A stretch of DNA of 6,716 nucleotides from Lachnospiraceae bacterium (GCA_017553665.1 JAFZKM010000103.1:1-6716), one strand, 5' to 3'. Shown: positions 1 through 6,092, counted from the first letter of the stretch. Notes: a model not told the origin generated them from the sequence alone. A program made the numbers and translations.

Positions 1-1643
1 AATTCAAGACTTCCCGCACAGATAAGTTTTCCGCTGATCCTGTCCAAAAGAAGAATTTCGTTTCCGCTGATCGAAACCTTCGCCTCGCTGCCTATCGTGT
101 AGGTGTCGTTTCCGAATACCACGCCGGTGATCAGGAACTCTCCGATCCTGAGCTTTAAGGTGGATTCCATACCTGTGGGCATCGCGCCGTAGATCGTGGC
201 TCCGATCTTTCCGTTAGCCTCAAGCTTCACTGCCTCGGGACGGATGGCGATGACATAATCTTCCTCGGTAGGGATAGCCGCGTCGACAACGCTCTCATCC
301 TCTTCGGTAACCTTCTGAACGTGGTACTTGAATACCTCGTCCTTGTTGGCCTTCTCTACGGCACCCTTCTGCGAAAGTCTCTGTGCAGTCTCGGCCGCCT
401 TCTTTGCAGCCTCATCGTCGCGCTGCTTCTTCCACTCAGCCATGTTCAGGGGTGCTGAAGGAACGAATCTCGCCTTGATGCCGTCAAAGATATCGAGCGA
501 AACGCTGCCGTCGGACTGCGCATTGCCCTTGGCCTCAACAAAGTTGATCGAAGGATTGCCGACGAAGTCCGCTACGAACAGGTTCGAAGGTCTCGAGTAA
601 ACCTTAAGGGGAGCTTCGTACTGCTGGAGCACGCCGTTATTGATAAGGCAGATCCTCGTAGCGAGAGTCATGGCCTCCATCTGGTCATGCGTAACATATA
701 CGAAGGTGCTTCCGGTCTCAACATGAAGTCTCTGGAGCTCATATCTCATCTCAAGGCGCAGCTTCGCGTCAAGGTTCGAAAGTGGCTCATCCATGAAGAG
801 TACCTGGGGCTCGGGAGCCAGAGTACGCGCGATCGCTACTCTCTGCTGCTGTCCGCCCGAAAGCTCCGCGGGATATCTGTCCATGAACATGCCGATCTTA
901 ACGATGCGAGCGCAGGCGCGGACCTTCGAATCGATCTCTTCCTTGCTGAGCTTTCTCTTTTCGATAACGGGCTTTCCGCCCTTTAATACTTCGTACTTGT
1001 CGTTTAATTCCTTACCCTCTGCCTGATAGCGCGCCTTTATCGAAGCGAGCTTCTCCTCGTAAGCGGTGAGCTTTGCCTTCGCGGCAGCCTGGGGATCCGA
1101 AGCCTCGTGGATCCCGAGTCCGAGCAGCTCCTTGGCGGAGAATACGGAAATATTGTAATTGTCGATCAGCTTGACCTGAGCCTTCTTCTCATCGAGCTTG
1201 CCGTTCTTGCCGAAGCACTCGCCCACGATCTCCTTGATCCTCTTGCCGTTCGCGAGGGCTCTCGCGATATCGCCTGCCTGCTTTGCCTCGTCATCGAGAA
1301 CGGGAAGTTCCTCGTTGATGTTCTTCAGACCGAAGGAAATGTTCTCGTATACGGTCATGTTGGGCCAGAGCGCGTAGTTCTGGAACAGGAATCCGACCTT
1401 TCTCTTGTTCGCGGGAACATTGATGCCCGCGTTCGAGTCGAATACGACTCTGTCGCCGATCGTAATGCGTCCCTCGGTCGGTGTCTCAAGGCCCGCGATC
1501 ATACGCAGAAGCGTTGTCTTACCGCAGCCCGAAGGCCCCAGAAGGGTTACGAACGAATTATCGGGGATATCGAGGCTGATATTGTCAACTCCGAAGAACT
1601 TTCCCCAGCGTTTTGTAATGTTTTCCAGTTTAATCCCGGGCAT
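1..1643 (-). CDS. ABC importer ATP-binding protein with large helical-subdomain insertion (3' end beyond window)
   Basis: This is the cytoplasmic ATPase that would power the importer encoded just upstream. The frame stays open for 547 residues from the ATG at 1643 to the window edge, so the C-terminus is missing. Motifs in order: Walker A GPSGCGKT (36-43), Q-loop Gln88 in FLFQNYALWP, signature LSGGQ (261-265), Walker B VLFMDE (281-286, Glu286 catalytic), D-loop SNLD (289-292), H-loop His319. After these comes a MalK/FbpC-like C-terminal region with the typical FVGNPSINF (360-368) and IRPEAVKL (467-474) segments. The Q-loop to signature distance is about 173 residues, against roughly 50 in MalK-type ATPases. 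The extra material lies at about 110-231 and is Lys/Glu-rich. A second charged insertion lies at about 400-450. The start is supported by AGGAGG 9 bases upstream. The gene begins 2 bases after the permease stop, so translational coupling is likely. All catalytic motifs are intact, which argues for a working enzyme. Substrate unknown. Confidence 0.93.
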   Translation of the reverse strand, partial: MPGIKLENITKRWGKFFGVDNISLDIPDNSFVTLLGPSGCGKTTLLRMIAGLETPTEGRITIGDRVVFDSNAGINVPANKRKVGFLFQNYALWPNMTVYENISFGLKNINEELPVLDDEAKQAGDIARALANGKRIKEIVGECFGKNGKLDEKKAQVKLIDNYNISVFSAKELLGLGIHEASDPQAAAKAKLTAYEEKLASIKARYQAEGKELNDKYEVLKGGKPVIEKRKLSKEEIDSKVRACARIVKIGMFMDRYPAELSGGQQQRVAIARTLAPEPQVLFMDEPLSNLDAKLRLEMRYELQRLHVETGSTFVYVTHDQMEAMTLATRICLINNGVLQQYEAPLKVYSRPSNLFVADFVGNPSINFVEAKGNAQSDGSVSLDIFDGIKARFVPSAPLNMAEWKKQRDDEAAKKAAETAQRLSQKGAVEKANKDEVFKYHVQKVTEEDESVVDAAIPTEEDYVIAIRPEAVKLEANGKIGATIYGAMPTGMESTLKLRIGEFLITGVVFGNDTYTIGSEAKVSISGNEILLLDRISGKLICAGSLE

Positions 1644-1645
1644 GA

Positions 1646-3472
1646 TCACTTACCTCCTATACCGCTGTCAAGGCTTGCGCCGGTCAGCTTGTTAACCAAT
1701 GTATTGAATACCAAGATCGTAACAATAAGTATCAGGTTTATCGCGCTTGAGAACGCGTATAAGCCCATCTCGTCGAAATAGTCGAGCGTCGTTGAAAGGA
1801 TGAAGCCCTGCGTACATAAGAGCAGGAACAGCGACAGCTCTCTCAGACACGTCATGAACGGAAGCAGATATCCGCTGATGATCGAAGATTTCTGTATCGG
1901 AATGATGATCTTCGTCATACGCTTTATCCATGAGGTGTTCTGTATTATCGCGGCTTCCTCGAGCTCGTTGCTTATCTGAAGCATTGAGTTCAGTGAGCTT
2001 CGCGACGCGAACGGTATGTATTTTACAACGCCGGCAATGATCAGCAGCGTGTATGTGTTAAACAGATTGATCCTCTCATTCGAGAACAGGATAAAGAATG
2101 CCGCGCCTACCGCGATCGAAGGCATAAGGTAAGGCAGGAACGCTACGTTGTTCACGTAGTTTGCCCACTTGTTGCGGCGCTTCTTCGCTACCGCGTATCC
2201 GATCAGGGTTCCGATCGTACCTGCGATCAGCGCGCACGCGAGAGCCAGCATCAGGGTTCCGAAGAAGGCGTGCCAGATCGTATTGTTGTAAAGGATACCG
2301 GGCTGGCCGTACATTCCGTTCTCGGTGATGTTCTCGTTCGTTACCCACCACTTTGTGGTCAGGTGCGCGAGATTGCCCGTGTAGAGGAAGCTGTAATCGC
2401 CGGGGTTCGGAAGGAAAGTCTCCAGCGCGAAGAGCACGATCGGCCAGATGCTCGTGAAGAATGTGATCACGATAAAGATCGCGCCGATCACGTACTTGCC
2501 GGCTTTGCCCACGCGGATCTTAGTGAGTTGTCCCGATTTACCCGTAACCGTAGTGTAATTCTTGCGGCTCTTAAGGCTCATCTGGTTCATTCCGAGGATC
2601 AGCACGCCAAAGATCATCATGATGATCGCAAGGATCGAAGCCTCACCTGTGTAGGTGCTGTTCATCGAAATGTACTTTGTCGACAATGTGGTGAAATTCA
2701 GGTAATGAGGAACGGGGTAGCTTCCCATCGCGCTTCCGAATACGAGAAGTATCGTCGAAAGGATCGCGGGTTTGATCATCGGGAGCGTTACCTTGAACAT
2801 GATCTTCCACTTGGGAGTATCAAGGATCGTAGCCGCCTCTTCGAGGTTCGCGTCCATGTTCTTGAAAATGCCGCCTATCAGGATGTAGGCGAAGGGCGCG
2901 TAGTGAAGTCCCAGAACCATGGCACTCGGGAAGAGTCCCTGGCACCACCAGTTCGGCAGACAGATGCCGAACAGCGAGGCGAGCAGACCGTCCGAGGTTC
3001 CCGTAACCTTATTCGAATAGAACATGTGCTGCCATACAACAGCCAGTGTCCACTGGGGCATGATATAAGGGAAAATGAATATCGAGCTTAAGTACTTTTT
3101 GAACTTCATGTCGGTCCTGGTCACAAGGAACGCGAACAGACCGCCGAAGATGATGGATATCACGCAGGTCAGCACTGAGAGCAGCACCGTATTCAAAAGC
3201 GGATTCCACAGATTGATCTTTGCCATCTTGCTGGTAAACAGATCAATGTAATTCACCAGCGTGTACCCTTCGGTCTTTCCGGTCAGATGCTGGTCGATCG
3301 TGCCGGGATGGATCTTAAGGGTATCCTTGATTATCGCGACAATAGGGGCAACGGTGCTGAAAGTCAGAACGATTCCGAACAGCAGCAGTATTATGTTCTG
3401 CGGCTGTGAGAACCAGGTCTTGACCTTGTTCTTAAAGATGGCCCTCTTGTCCTTTCCGGTTGTTGACATCAT
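1646..3472 (-). CDS. Fused two-domain ABC importer permease (FbpB/AfuB-like)
   Basis: This is an integral membrane protein of 608 residues that would form the whole translocation pore, because two permease domains are fused in tandem. About 12 hydrophobic segments are visible, six per half; examples are near 28-48, 93-117, 183-203, 277-297, 327-350, 400-427, 441-464, 531-555 and 577-594. Each half carries an EAA coupling loop: EEAATILDTPKW (from 211) followed by LPMIKP, and EEAAIIQNTSW (from 505) followed by IPIQK. This layout is that of iron(III)/sugar-phosphate/phosphonate-type permeases (FbpB, AfuB), usually about 500-560 residues. In both loops the normally conserved Gly four positions after the second Ala is replaced (Asp218, Asn512). 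Two long extracytoplasmic loops (about 150-180 and 351-398) are rich in Trp, Asn and Gly. It starts with Met-Met, with AGGAG 8 bases upstream of the first ATG. It lies between the binding protein and ATPase genes. Confidence 0.92.
   Translation of the reverse strand: MMSTTGKDKRAIFKNKVKTWFSQPQNIILLLFGIVLTFSTVAPIVAIIKDTLKIHPGTIDQHLTGKTEGYTLVNYIDLFTSKMAKINLWNPLLNTVLLSVLTCVISIIFGGLFAFLVTRTDMKFKKYLSSIFIFPYIMPQWTLAVVWQHMFYSNKVTGTSDGLLASLFGICLPNWWCQGLFPSAMVLGLHYAPFAYILIGGIFKNMDANLEEAATILDTPKWKIMFKVTLPMIKPAILSTILLVFGSAMGSYPVPHYLNFTTLSTKYISMNSTYTGEASILAIIMMIFGVLILGMNQMSLKSRKNYTTVTGKSGQLTKIRVGKAGKYVIGAIFIVITFFTSIWPIVLFALETFLPNPGDYSFLYTGNLAHLTTKWWVTNENITENGMYGQPGILYNNTIWHAFFGTLMLALACALIAGTIGTLIGYAVAKKRRNKWANYVNNVAFLPYLMPSIAVGAAFFILFSNERINLFNTYTLLIIAGVVKYIPFASRSSLNSMLQISNELEEAAIIQNTSWIKRMTKIIIPIQKSSIISGYLLPFMTCLRELSLFLLLCTQGFILSTTLDYFDEMGLYAFSSAINLILIVTILVFNTLVNKLTGASLDSGIGGK
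1653..1658 (-). promoter_or_regulatory. Ribosome binding site of the ATPase gene, inside the permease gene
   Basis: AGGAGG on the minus strand lies 9 bases before the ATPase ATG and inside the last codons of the permease, where it encodes part of its Gly-rich tail. It fixes the ATPase start and suggests coupled translation of the two subunits. Confidence 0.8.
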
Positions 3473-3525
3473 GGTGCAATCTCCTATTTTGATGCGGGTG
3501 AGGGTTATTAACGCGGGTTTTCTTT

Positions 3526-3571
3526 AAAGACGGGGATGCCGCTTTTGTTGCAAACGACACCCCCGGTCTTT
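3526..3571 (-). terminator. Intercistronic stem-loop between binding protein and permease genes
   Basis: An imperfect inverted repeat: positions 3526-3538 pair with 3558-3571 (AAAGAC and GGGG runs against CCCC and GTCTTT), with one bulged base and one mismatch and a loop of about 19 bases. On the minus strand it is not followed by a clean T-tract, so it is more likely a partial terminator or an mRNA-stabilising element. Either would let the binding protein be made in excess over the membrane subunits, a common arrangement in ABC importer operons. The stem is seen in the sequence; the role is inferred. Confidence 0.5.
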
Positions 3572-3588
3572 GCCCTTTTTTCAAGGGC
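3572..3588 (-). other. Small hairpin adjoining the intercistronic stem-loop
   Basis: GCCCTT (3572-3577) pairs perfectly with AAGGGC (3583-3588) around a 5-base loop. It abuts the larger stem-loop at 3526-3571, so the mRNA downstream of the binding protein stop (3615) would carry two stacked hairpins before the permease ribosome binding site at 3481-3485. Confidence 0.5.
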
Positions 3589-3614
3589 TATGGAGCTACA
3601 TTTTGTGAAAAATC

Positions 3615-4955
3615 TTATTCGGGCTTATAGTGGTCGAGTACGTCGATCCAGCTTCCTACAGTGAAGGAAACGTCCGAGCAGTACTTGGGATCCTCGAGAA
3701 CGAGTTCACCCTTGCCTTCGCCGGTCCACCAGTCATAGCCGCGGTCGTTCTTTGCAGGGAACTGGTCTCCGCCGCCCTGTGAATGCTGGAACTTAGCTTC
3801 GATCTCAGCAGCAACGTTGGGGTTCGAAGAATATCCGCCCATGTCCTTGCCCCAAGCCTCGAATCCGGCTTCTCTGGTGGTCATGAATGCGATGAACGCG
3901 CATGCGGTCCAAGGAAGAGGGCTGTTCTTGGTAACGAACAGATAATGGCAGTAGCCGTATCCGCCGATGCCGGTGTAGCCGTCCTGGTAAGCGGCAACCT
4001 TGATGTTGTTGAGCGAAACGGTAGCGGACTCTTCAACCGAACGAAGCTTCGAGTAAACAAGAAGTCCTGCCTGATCGGTAGCCGATGCGTCTACAAGGGT
4101 ATTGCAGATAGGGCCGTCATCGGTCTGCTCGTTGTAGCTGTTAACCCAGAGCTTGATCCATGCAAGAGCGTAAGCACCGTTAGCGCCGAGGCCCAGGTCC
4201 TTGGCGTCGGACTGCATAGCCTGGATAGTGGGCTCGAAATATGCCTTCTTTGTAGCGTCAAGCTTGTCATATGCAGCCTTGAGCCATCCTGCGTACTTGT
4301 CCTGGGTGAGCATCATGAGGAAGTTCTTTCCTACGATCTCGGAATCAACGCCCATGAACAGGGGATGAGAACCTTCGTAAACGAAATCCCAGCAGTTGGT
4401 GTAGGTTGCAGAACCTGTGCAGTTGTACATGAATACCTTGTTCAGAGTCTGAAGAGGAAGGAATCCGGTGAACTTGTCAGCGGTGGTTCCGTTCGCGTCT
4501 GCCCACTCCTTGGGAACGAAGGTCTTAAGGATGCCGGTGTCAACCATCTTCGACTGGATCTGGTTACCGTCCTGAATAAGAGTCATCGCGAATGTACCGG
4601 TGCTCTTTAAGGAATCGGATGTCAGCTGCTCGAAGATCTTGTTGTTCTTGGGCTGCTGCCACTCAAAGTTAAGAGTGTAGTTAGCGTCGATAGACTGAAG
4701 ATACTCAATGAAAACGGGGAGAGCTGACTTACCGCGGCTGGAGTTACCTACGCCGTAGAAGGTCTTGCCGTTTGACTCTTCGATAGCTTTCTTTGCGAGC
4801 TCTTCCATGCTCATTCCCTGAGCTTCCTTGATGATCTTCTCGATCTCGGAAAGCTCCGCGCTGCTCTTCTTACCTGAGCCGCTGTCCTTTGAACATCCTG
4901 CGAATGCTGTAACAGCCATTGCAAGAACCAGCAGTAATGCTAAAACTTTTTTCAT
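3615..4955 (-). CDS. Extracellular solute-binding lipoprotein of the ABC importer
   Basis: This 446-residue protein would capture the substrate outside the membrane and deliver it to the fused permease. The N-terminus is a lipoprotein signal peptide: MKK, a hydrophobic run (4-19) and the lipobox FAGC with Cys21 as the lipid-anchored residue. A Ser/Gly/Lys linker follows (22-32). The mature part resembles the type II periplasmic binding fold of the iron(III)-type/family 1 group. Signs of this are FYGVGNSSRGKSALPVF near 66-82, and the late helix region PWTACAFIAFMTTREAGFEAW (348-368) followed by GGYSSNP (373-379), the position where these proteins usually have a helix and a Gly/Pro segment. It is longer than typical FbpA-type proteins (about 340), with an extra C-terminal tail rich in Gly and Trp (about 392-446). 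The start is set by AAGGAGGA a few bases upstream. The binding site residues and the substrate cannot be identified by eye. Confidence 0.88.
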   Translation of the reverse strand: MKKVLALLLVLAMAVTAFAGCSKDSGSGKKSSAELSEIEKIIKEAQGMSMEELAKKAIEESNGKTFYGVGNSSRGKSALPVFIEYLQSIDANYTLNFEWQQPKNNKIFEQLTSDSLKSTGTFAMTLIQDGNQIQSKMVDTGILKTFVPKEWADANGTTADKFTGFLPLQTLNKVFMYNCTGSATYTNCWDFVYEGSHPLFMGVDSEIVGKNFLMMLTQDKYAGWLKAAYDKLDATKKAYFEPTIQAMQSDAKDLGLGANGAYALAWIKLWVNSYNEQTDDGPICNTLVDASATDQAGLLVYSKLRSVEESATVSLNNIKVAAYQDGYTGIGGYGYCHYLFVTKNSPLPWTACAFIAFMTTREAGFEAWGKDMGGYSSNPNVAAEIEAKFQHSQGGGDQFPAKNDRGYDWWTGEGKGELVLEDPKYCSDVSFTVGSWIDVLDHYKPE

Positions 4956-4960
4956 AAATG

Positions 4961-4968
4961 TCCTCCTT
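4961..4968 (-). promoter_or_regulatory. Strong ribosome binding site of the solute-binding protein gene
   Basis: AAGGAGGA on the minus strand, 5 bases before the ATG at 4955. It is a near-perfect match to the anti-Shine-Dalgarno sequence, consistent with high expression of a binding lipoprotein. Confidence 0.85.
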
Positions 4969-5035
4969 AAAATTTGCAGCGGCGTCCGGTCTGCCGAAAA
5001 GGTTATGCGCTATGCATCATTTCCTCCCCGGGCAA

Positions 5036-5081
5036 CAAAAAATGTACTTACCGGCGCTCATGTCTGCCTGATAAGTACATT
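5036..5081 (-). terminator. Intrinsic terminator-like hairpin in the leader of the importer operon
   Basis: A perfect 10-bp inverted repeat (AATGTACTTA at 5041-5050 and its complement TAAGTACATT at 5072-5081) is followed on the minus strand by a run of six Ts that overlaps the stem end. The 21-base loop can add a GGC/GCC pairing. There is no T-run on the plus-strand side, so it is oriented for minus-strand transcription. It could end the kinase-regulator transcript, or act as an attenuator if the importer promoter lies upstream of it. The stem is AU-rich, so its strength is uncertain. Confidence 0.55.
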
Positions 5082-5107
5082 CTACTTGTGCAATTTGTAT
5101 TTGTGCA
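5079..5107 (-). promoter_or_regulatory. Candidate promoter for the solute-binding protein operon
   Basis: On the minus strand, TGCACA (5102-5107) and TAGAAT (5079-5084) are separated by 17 bases. They match the sigma-A -35 box at 4/6 and the -10 box at 5/6. A weak -35 would fit an activator-dependent promoter. A start site here would lie inside the left arm of the downstream hairpin. This was found by eye, and AT-rich sequence gives chance matches. Confidence 0.3.
5086..5107 (-). promoter_or_regulatory. Direct repeat, candidate operator for the AraC-type regulator
   Basis: The heptamer TTGTGCA occurs twice (5086-5092 and 5101-5107) with a 15-base period in an AT-rich stretch upstream of the importer genes. 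AraC-family proteins have two helix-turn-helix units and commonly bind direct repeats that overlap or adjoin the -35 box. One copy here overlaps the candidate -35 of the importer promoter. The repeat is seen; its recognition by the neighbouring regulator is inferred. Confidence 0.3.
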
Positions 5108-5117
5108 TGGGGTAAAA

Positions 5118-5147
5118 CTGACATTTTTTGTAAAATTTATACATAAT
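5118..5147 (+). promoter_or_regulatory. Candidate plus-strand promoter reading into the inverted-repeat element
   Basis: CTGACA (5118-5123) and CATAAT (5142-5147) each match the sigma-A consensus at 5/6 with an 18-base spacer that contains a T-tract. A transcript would start near 5154, at the first hairpin of the 5139-5319 element, and run antisense into the response-regulator gene. The -10 overlaps the left arm of the outer inverted repeat, so that arm would not be in this RNA. Confidence 0.35.
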
Positions 5148-5152
5148 GCCTA

Positions 5153-5208
5153 GTTCAATATAAGAGGTTCCTTGCATGCTCGCATGCGGAGGAACCTCTT
5201 TATTGAAC
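5153..5208. repeat. Long hairpin A inside the composite element
   Basis: GTTCAATA (5153-5160) pairs with TATTGAAC (5201-5208). AAGAGGTTCCT (5162-5172) pairs with AGGAACCTCTT (5190-5200). The two GCATGC copies (5174-5179, 5182-5187) form the tip. Only T5161 and G5188 bulge. A stem this long and this well kept suggests selection or recent insertion. Confidence 0.85.
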
Positions 5209-5214
5209 GCTATT

Positions 5215-5269
5215 CCCCAAACGAGTAAGAAGCGGTTTACGAAGTAAACCTGCGGATTACGAGTTGGGG
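5215..5269. repeat. Hairpin B inside the composite element, with purine-rich internal loop
   Basis: CCCCAA (5215-5220) pairs with TTGGGG (5264-5269), and GGTTTAC (5234-5240) with GTAAACC (5244-5250) around a 3-base loop. GC at 5232-5233 can extend the inner stem past a bulged T5251. Between the stems, TAA (5226-5228) can pair with TTA (5257-5259). This leaves ACGAG opposite CGAG and GAA opposite GGA, which could form G·A pairs if the plus strand is transcribed. Confidence 0.7.
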
Positions 5270-5271
5270 CA

Positions 5272-5305
5272 GAATTGCGTGAGTTCCGTAGGAGCGGAGC
5301 AATTC
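5272..5305. repeat. Hairpin C inside the composite element
   Basis: GAATTGC (5272-5278) pairs perfectly with GCAATTC (5299-5305). Inside, TCCG (5285-5288) can pair with CGGA (5295-5298) around a 6-base loop; alternatively TTCC (5284-5287) pairs with GGAG (5291-5294). The two inner folds are mutually exclusive. Confidence 0.7.
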
Positions 5306-5324
5306 GTGGCATTATGTATGTACA

Positions 5325-6092
5325 TTATTCCAAGCCCTTCTGCTGATATTCGGACGGCGACTTCCCCACGAGTTTTTTAAACGTGTTGGAAAAGTAAGCA
5401 ATATCCTGGTACCCCACCTTCTCCGCCACCTCGTACACCTTCACGAGCGGATCCTTTAAATAATCCATTGCCTTGCGGATGCGCACGCGGATCAGGTAAT
5501 TGTTGATGCCGGTGTCCGCCTCCGACTTGAACAGGCGGCTGATATAGCCCTCGCTCACTCCTATCTTGTCGGCAAGCACGCCGATCGAGAAGTCGGGATC
5601 GTTGTAGTGTTCGGTGATATAGTCGATCGCGGACTTTACGTATCTGTTGTCGGTAGCCTGTCCCACATTCAGCGGAACCAGCTTCTCCTCAAGCTCCTTT
5701 GAGGACGCGGGCGTATTCGGATGAAGATGCAGAAGCTTCTGCACCGACGCCTCGAGCTCACCGTCTTCGAAGGGCTTTAACAAATAATCCGAGATGCCGA
5801 GCCTCACCGCCTGCCTCGCGTACTCAAACTCATCGTAAGCGGTCAGGAAGATGATCTTCACGCCCGGAAAGCGCGCCATCAGCTGCTCCGCGAGCTCGAG
5901 CCCGTCCATCTTCGGCATGCGTATGTCGGAAATGACGAGGTCCGGCCTGGTCCGCTCCGCCGCCTCGAGCGCCTCAATGCCGTTCGAAGCTTCGGCTACG
6001 ACCTCACAGCCTATCAGAGCCCAGTCGGTCTCGTTCTTTATTCCCATGCGCACGTATTTTTCATCGTCCACGATCATAACCTTTGTGATCAC
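5325..6092 (-). CDS. Two-component response regulator, receiver plus AraC-type DNA-binding domain
   Basis: This 255-residue cytoplasmic transcription regulator would be phosphorylated by the adjacent kinase. The receiver domain (about 3-120) has the acidic pair Asp9-Asp10, phosphoacceptor Asp56 in DIRMPKMDGL, Thr84 in FLTAYDEFEYA and Lys106 in YLLKPF, so all active residues are present. The C-terminal AraC/XylS domain (about 150-252) has two helix-turn-helix units. The first is around LADKIGVSEGYISRLFK and the second around VAEKVGYQDIAYFSNTFKK, ending in the family's GKSPSEYQ motif. It is a compact form, without the long middle region seen in many YesN-type regulators. The start is a GTG at 6092 preceded by GGGAGG at a normal distance. 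The kinase stop lies 25 bases upstream, so the two genes form an operon. The downstream importer operon is its most likely target, possibly through the repeat at 5086-5107. That target is inferred. Confidence 0.95.
   Translation of the reverse strand: MITKVMIVDDEKYVRMGIKNETDWALIGCEVVAEASNGIEALEAAERTRPDLVISDIRMPKMDGLELAEQLMARFPGVKIIFLTAYDEFEYARQAVRLGISDYLLKPFEDGELEASVQKLLHLHPNTPASSKELEEKLVPLNVGQATDNRYVKSAIDYITEHYNDPDFSIGVLADKIGVSEGYISRLFKSEADTGINNYLIRVRIRKAMDYLKDPLVKVYEVAEKVGYQDIAYFSNTFKKLVGKSPSEYQQKGLE

Larger units (their letters stand above)
5139..5319. repeat. Composite inverted-repeat element: outer stem enclosing three hairpins
   Basis: A perfect 12-bp terminal inverted repeat (ATACATAATGCC at 5139-5150 and its complement at 5308-5319) encloses three consecutive hairpins with short linkers (2, 6, 2 and 2 bases). 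Hairpin A, 5153-5208, has a stem of about 26 bp with two single-base bulges and a CTCG-type tip. Hairpin B, 5215-5269, has outer CCCCAA/TTGGGG, a purine-rich internal loop and inner GGTTTAC/GTAAACC. Hairpin C, 5272-5305, has outer GAATTGC/GCAATTC and inner TCCG/CGGA. The right end lies 5 bases from the response-regulator stop. It could be a multibranched structured RNA or a MITE-like non-autonomous mobile element. I do not recognise a known class. A few T·G oppositions (5138/5320, 5173/5189) would be G·U pairs only in a plus-strand RNA, which weakly favours that orientation. Confidence 0.75.

Noticed and set aside
1107..1781. Plus-strand 224-codon open frame opposite the ATPase and permease junction
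   Set aside because: It overlaps the Walker A and Q-loop coding region of the ATPase on the other strand; it is a shadow.
2270..3091. Plus-strand 273-codon open frame opposite the permease gene
   Set aside because: It is antisense to a clear membrane permease with two EAA loops, has an Arg/His/Asp/Val-rich composition typical of reverse-frame shadows, and shows no family motif.
3783..4610. Plus-strand 275-codon open frame opposite the solute-binding protein gene
   Set aside because: It lies fully within the complementary strand of a well-supported lipoprotein gene, and neither its composition nor any motif suggests a real product.
5003..5020. Possible five-codon leader peptide (MMHSA) after GGGGAGGAAA in the importer leader
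   Set aside because: The Shine-Dalgarno match is good, but the frame is too short to judge and has no codon run or pairing that would suggest attenuation. It may be a chance match.
5082..5312. Minus-strand 76-codon open frame across the hairpin element
   Set aside because: It has no convincing ribosome binding site, it runs through all three hairpins, and its sequence is dictated by the inverted repeats. It looks like a by-product of the structured element. Similar short hypothetical proteins in other genomes would point to copies of the element, not to a protein.
5139..5319. CRISPR array or simple tandem repeat as explanation of the repeats in the gene-free region
   Set aside because: The repeats are inverted and each differs in sequence; there are no regularly spaced direct repeats with spacers.
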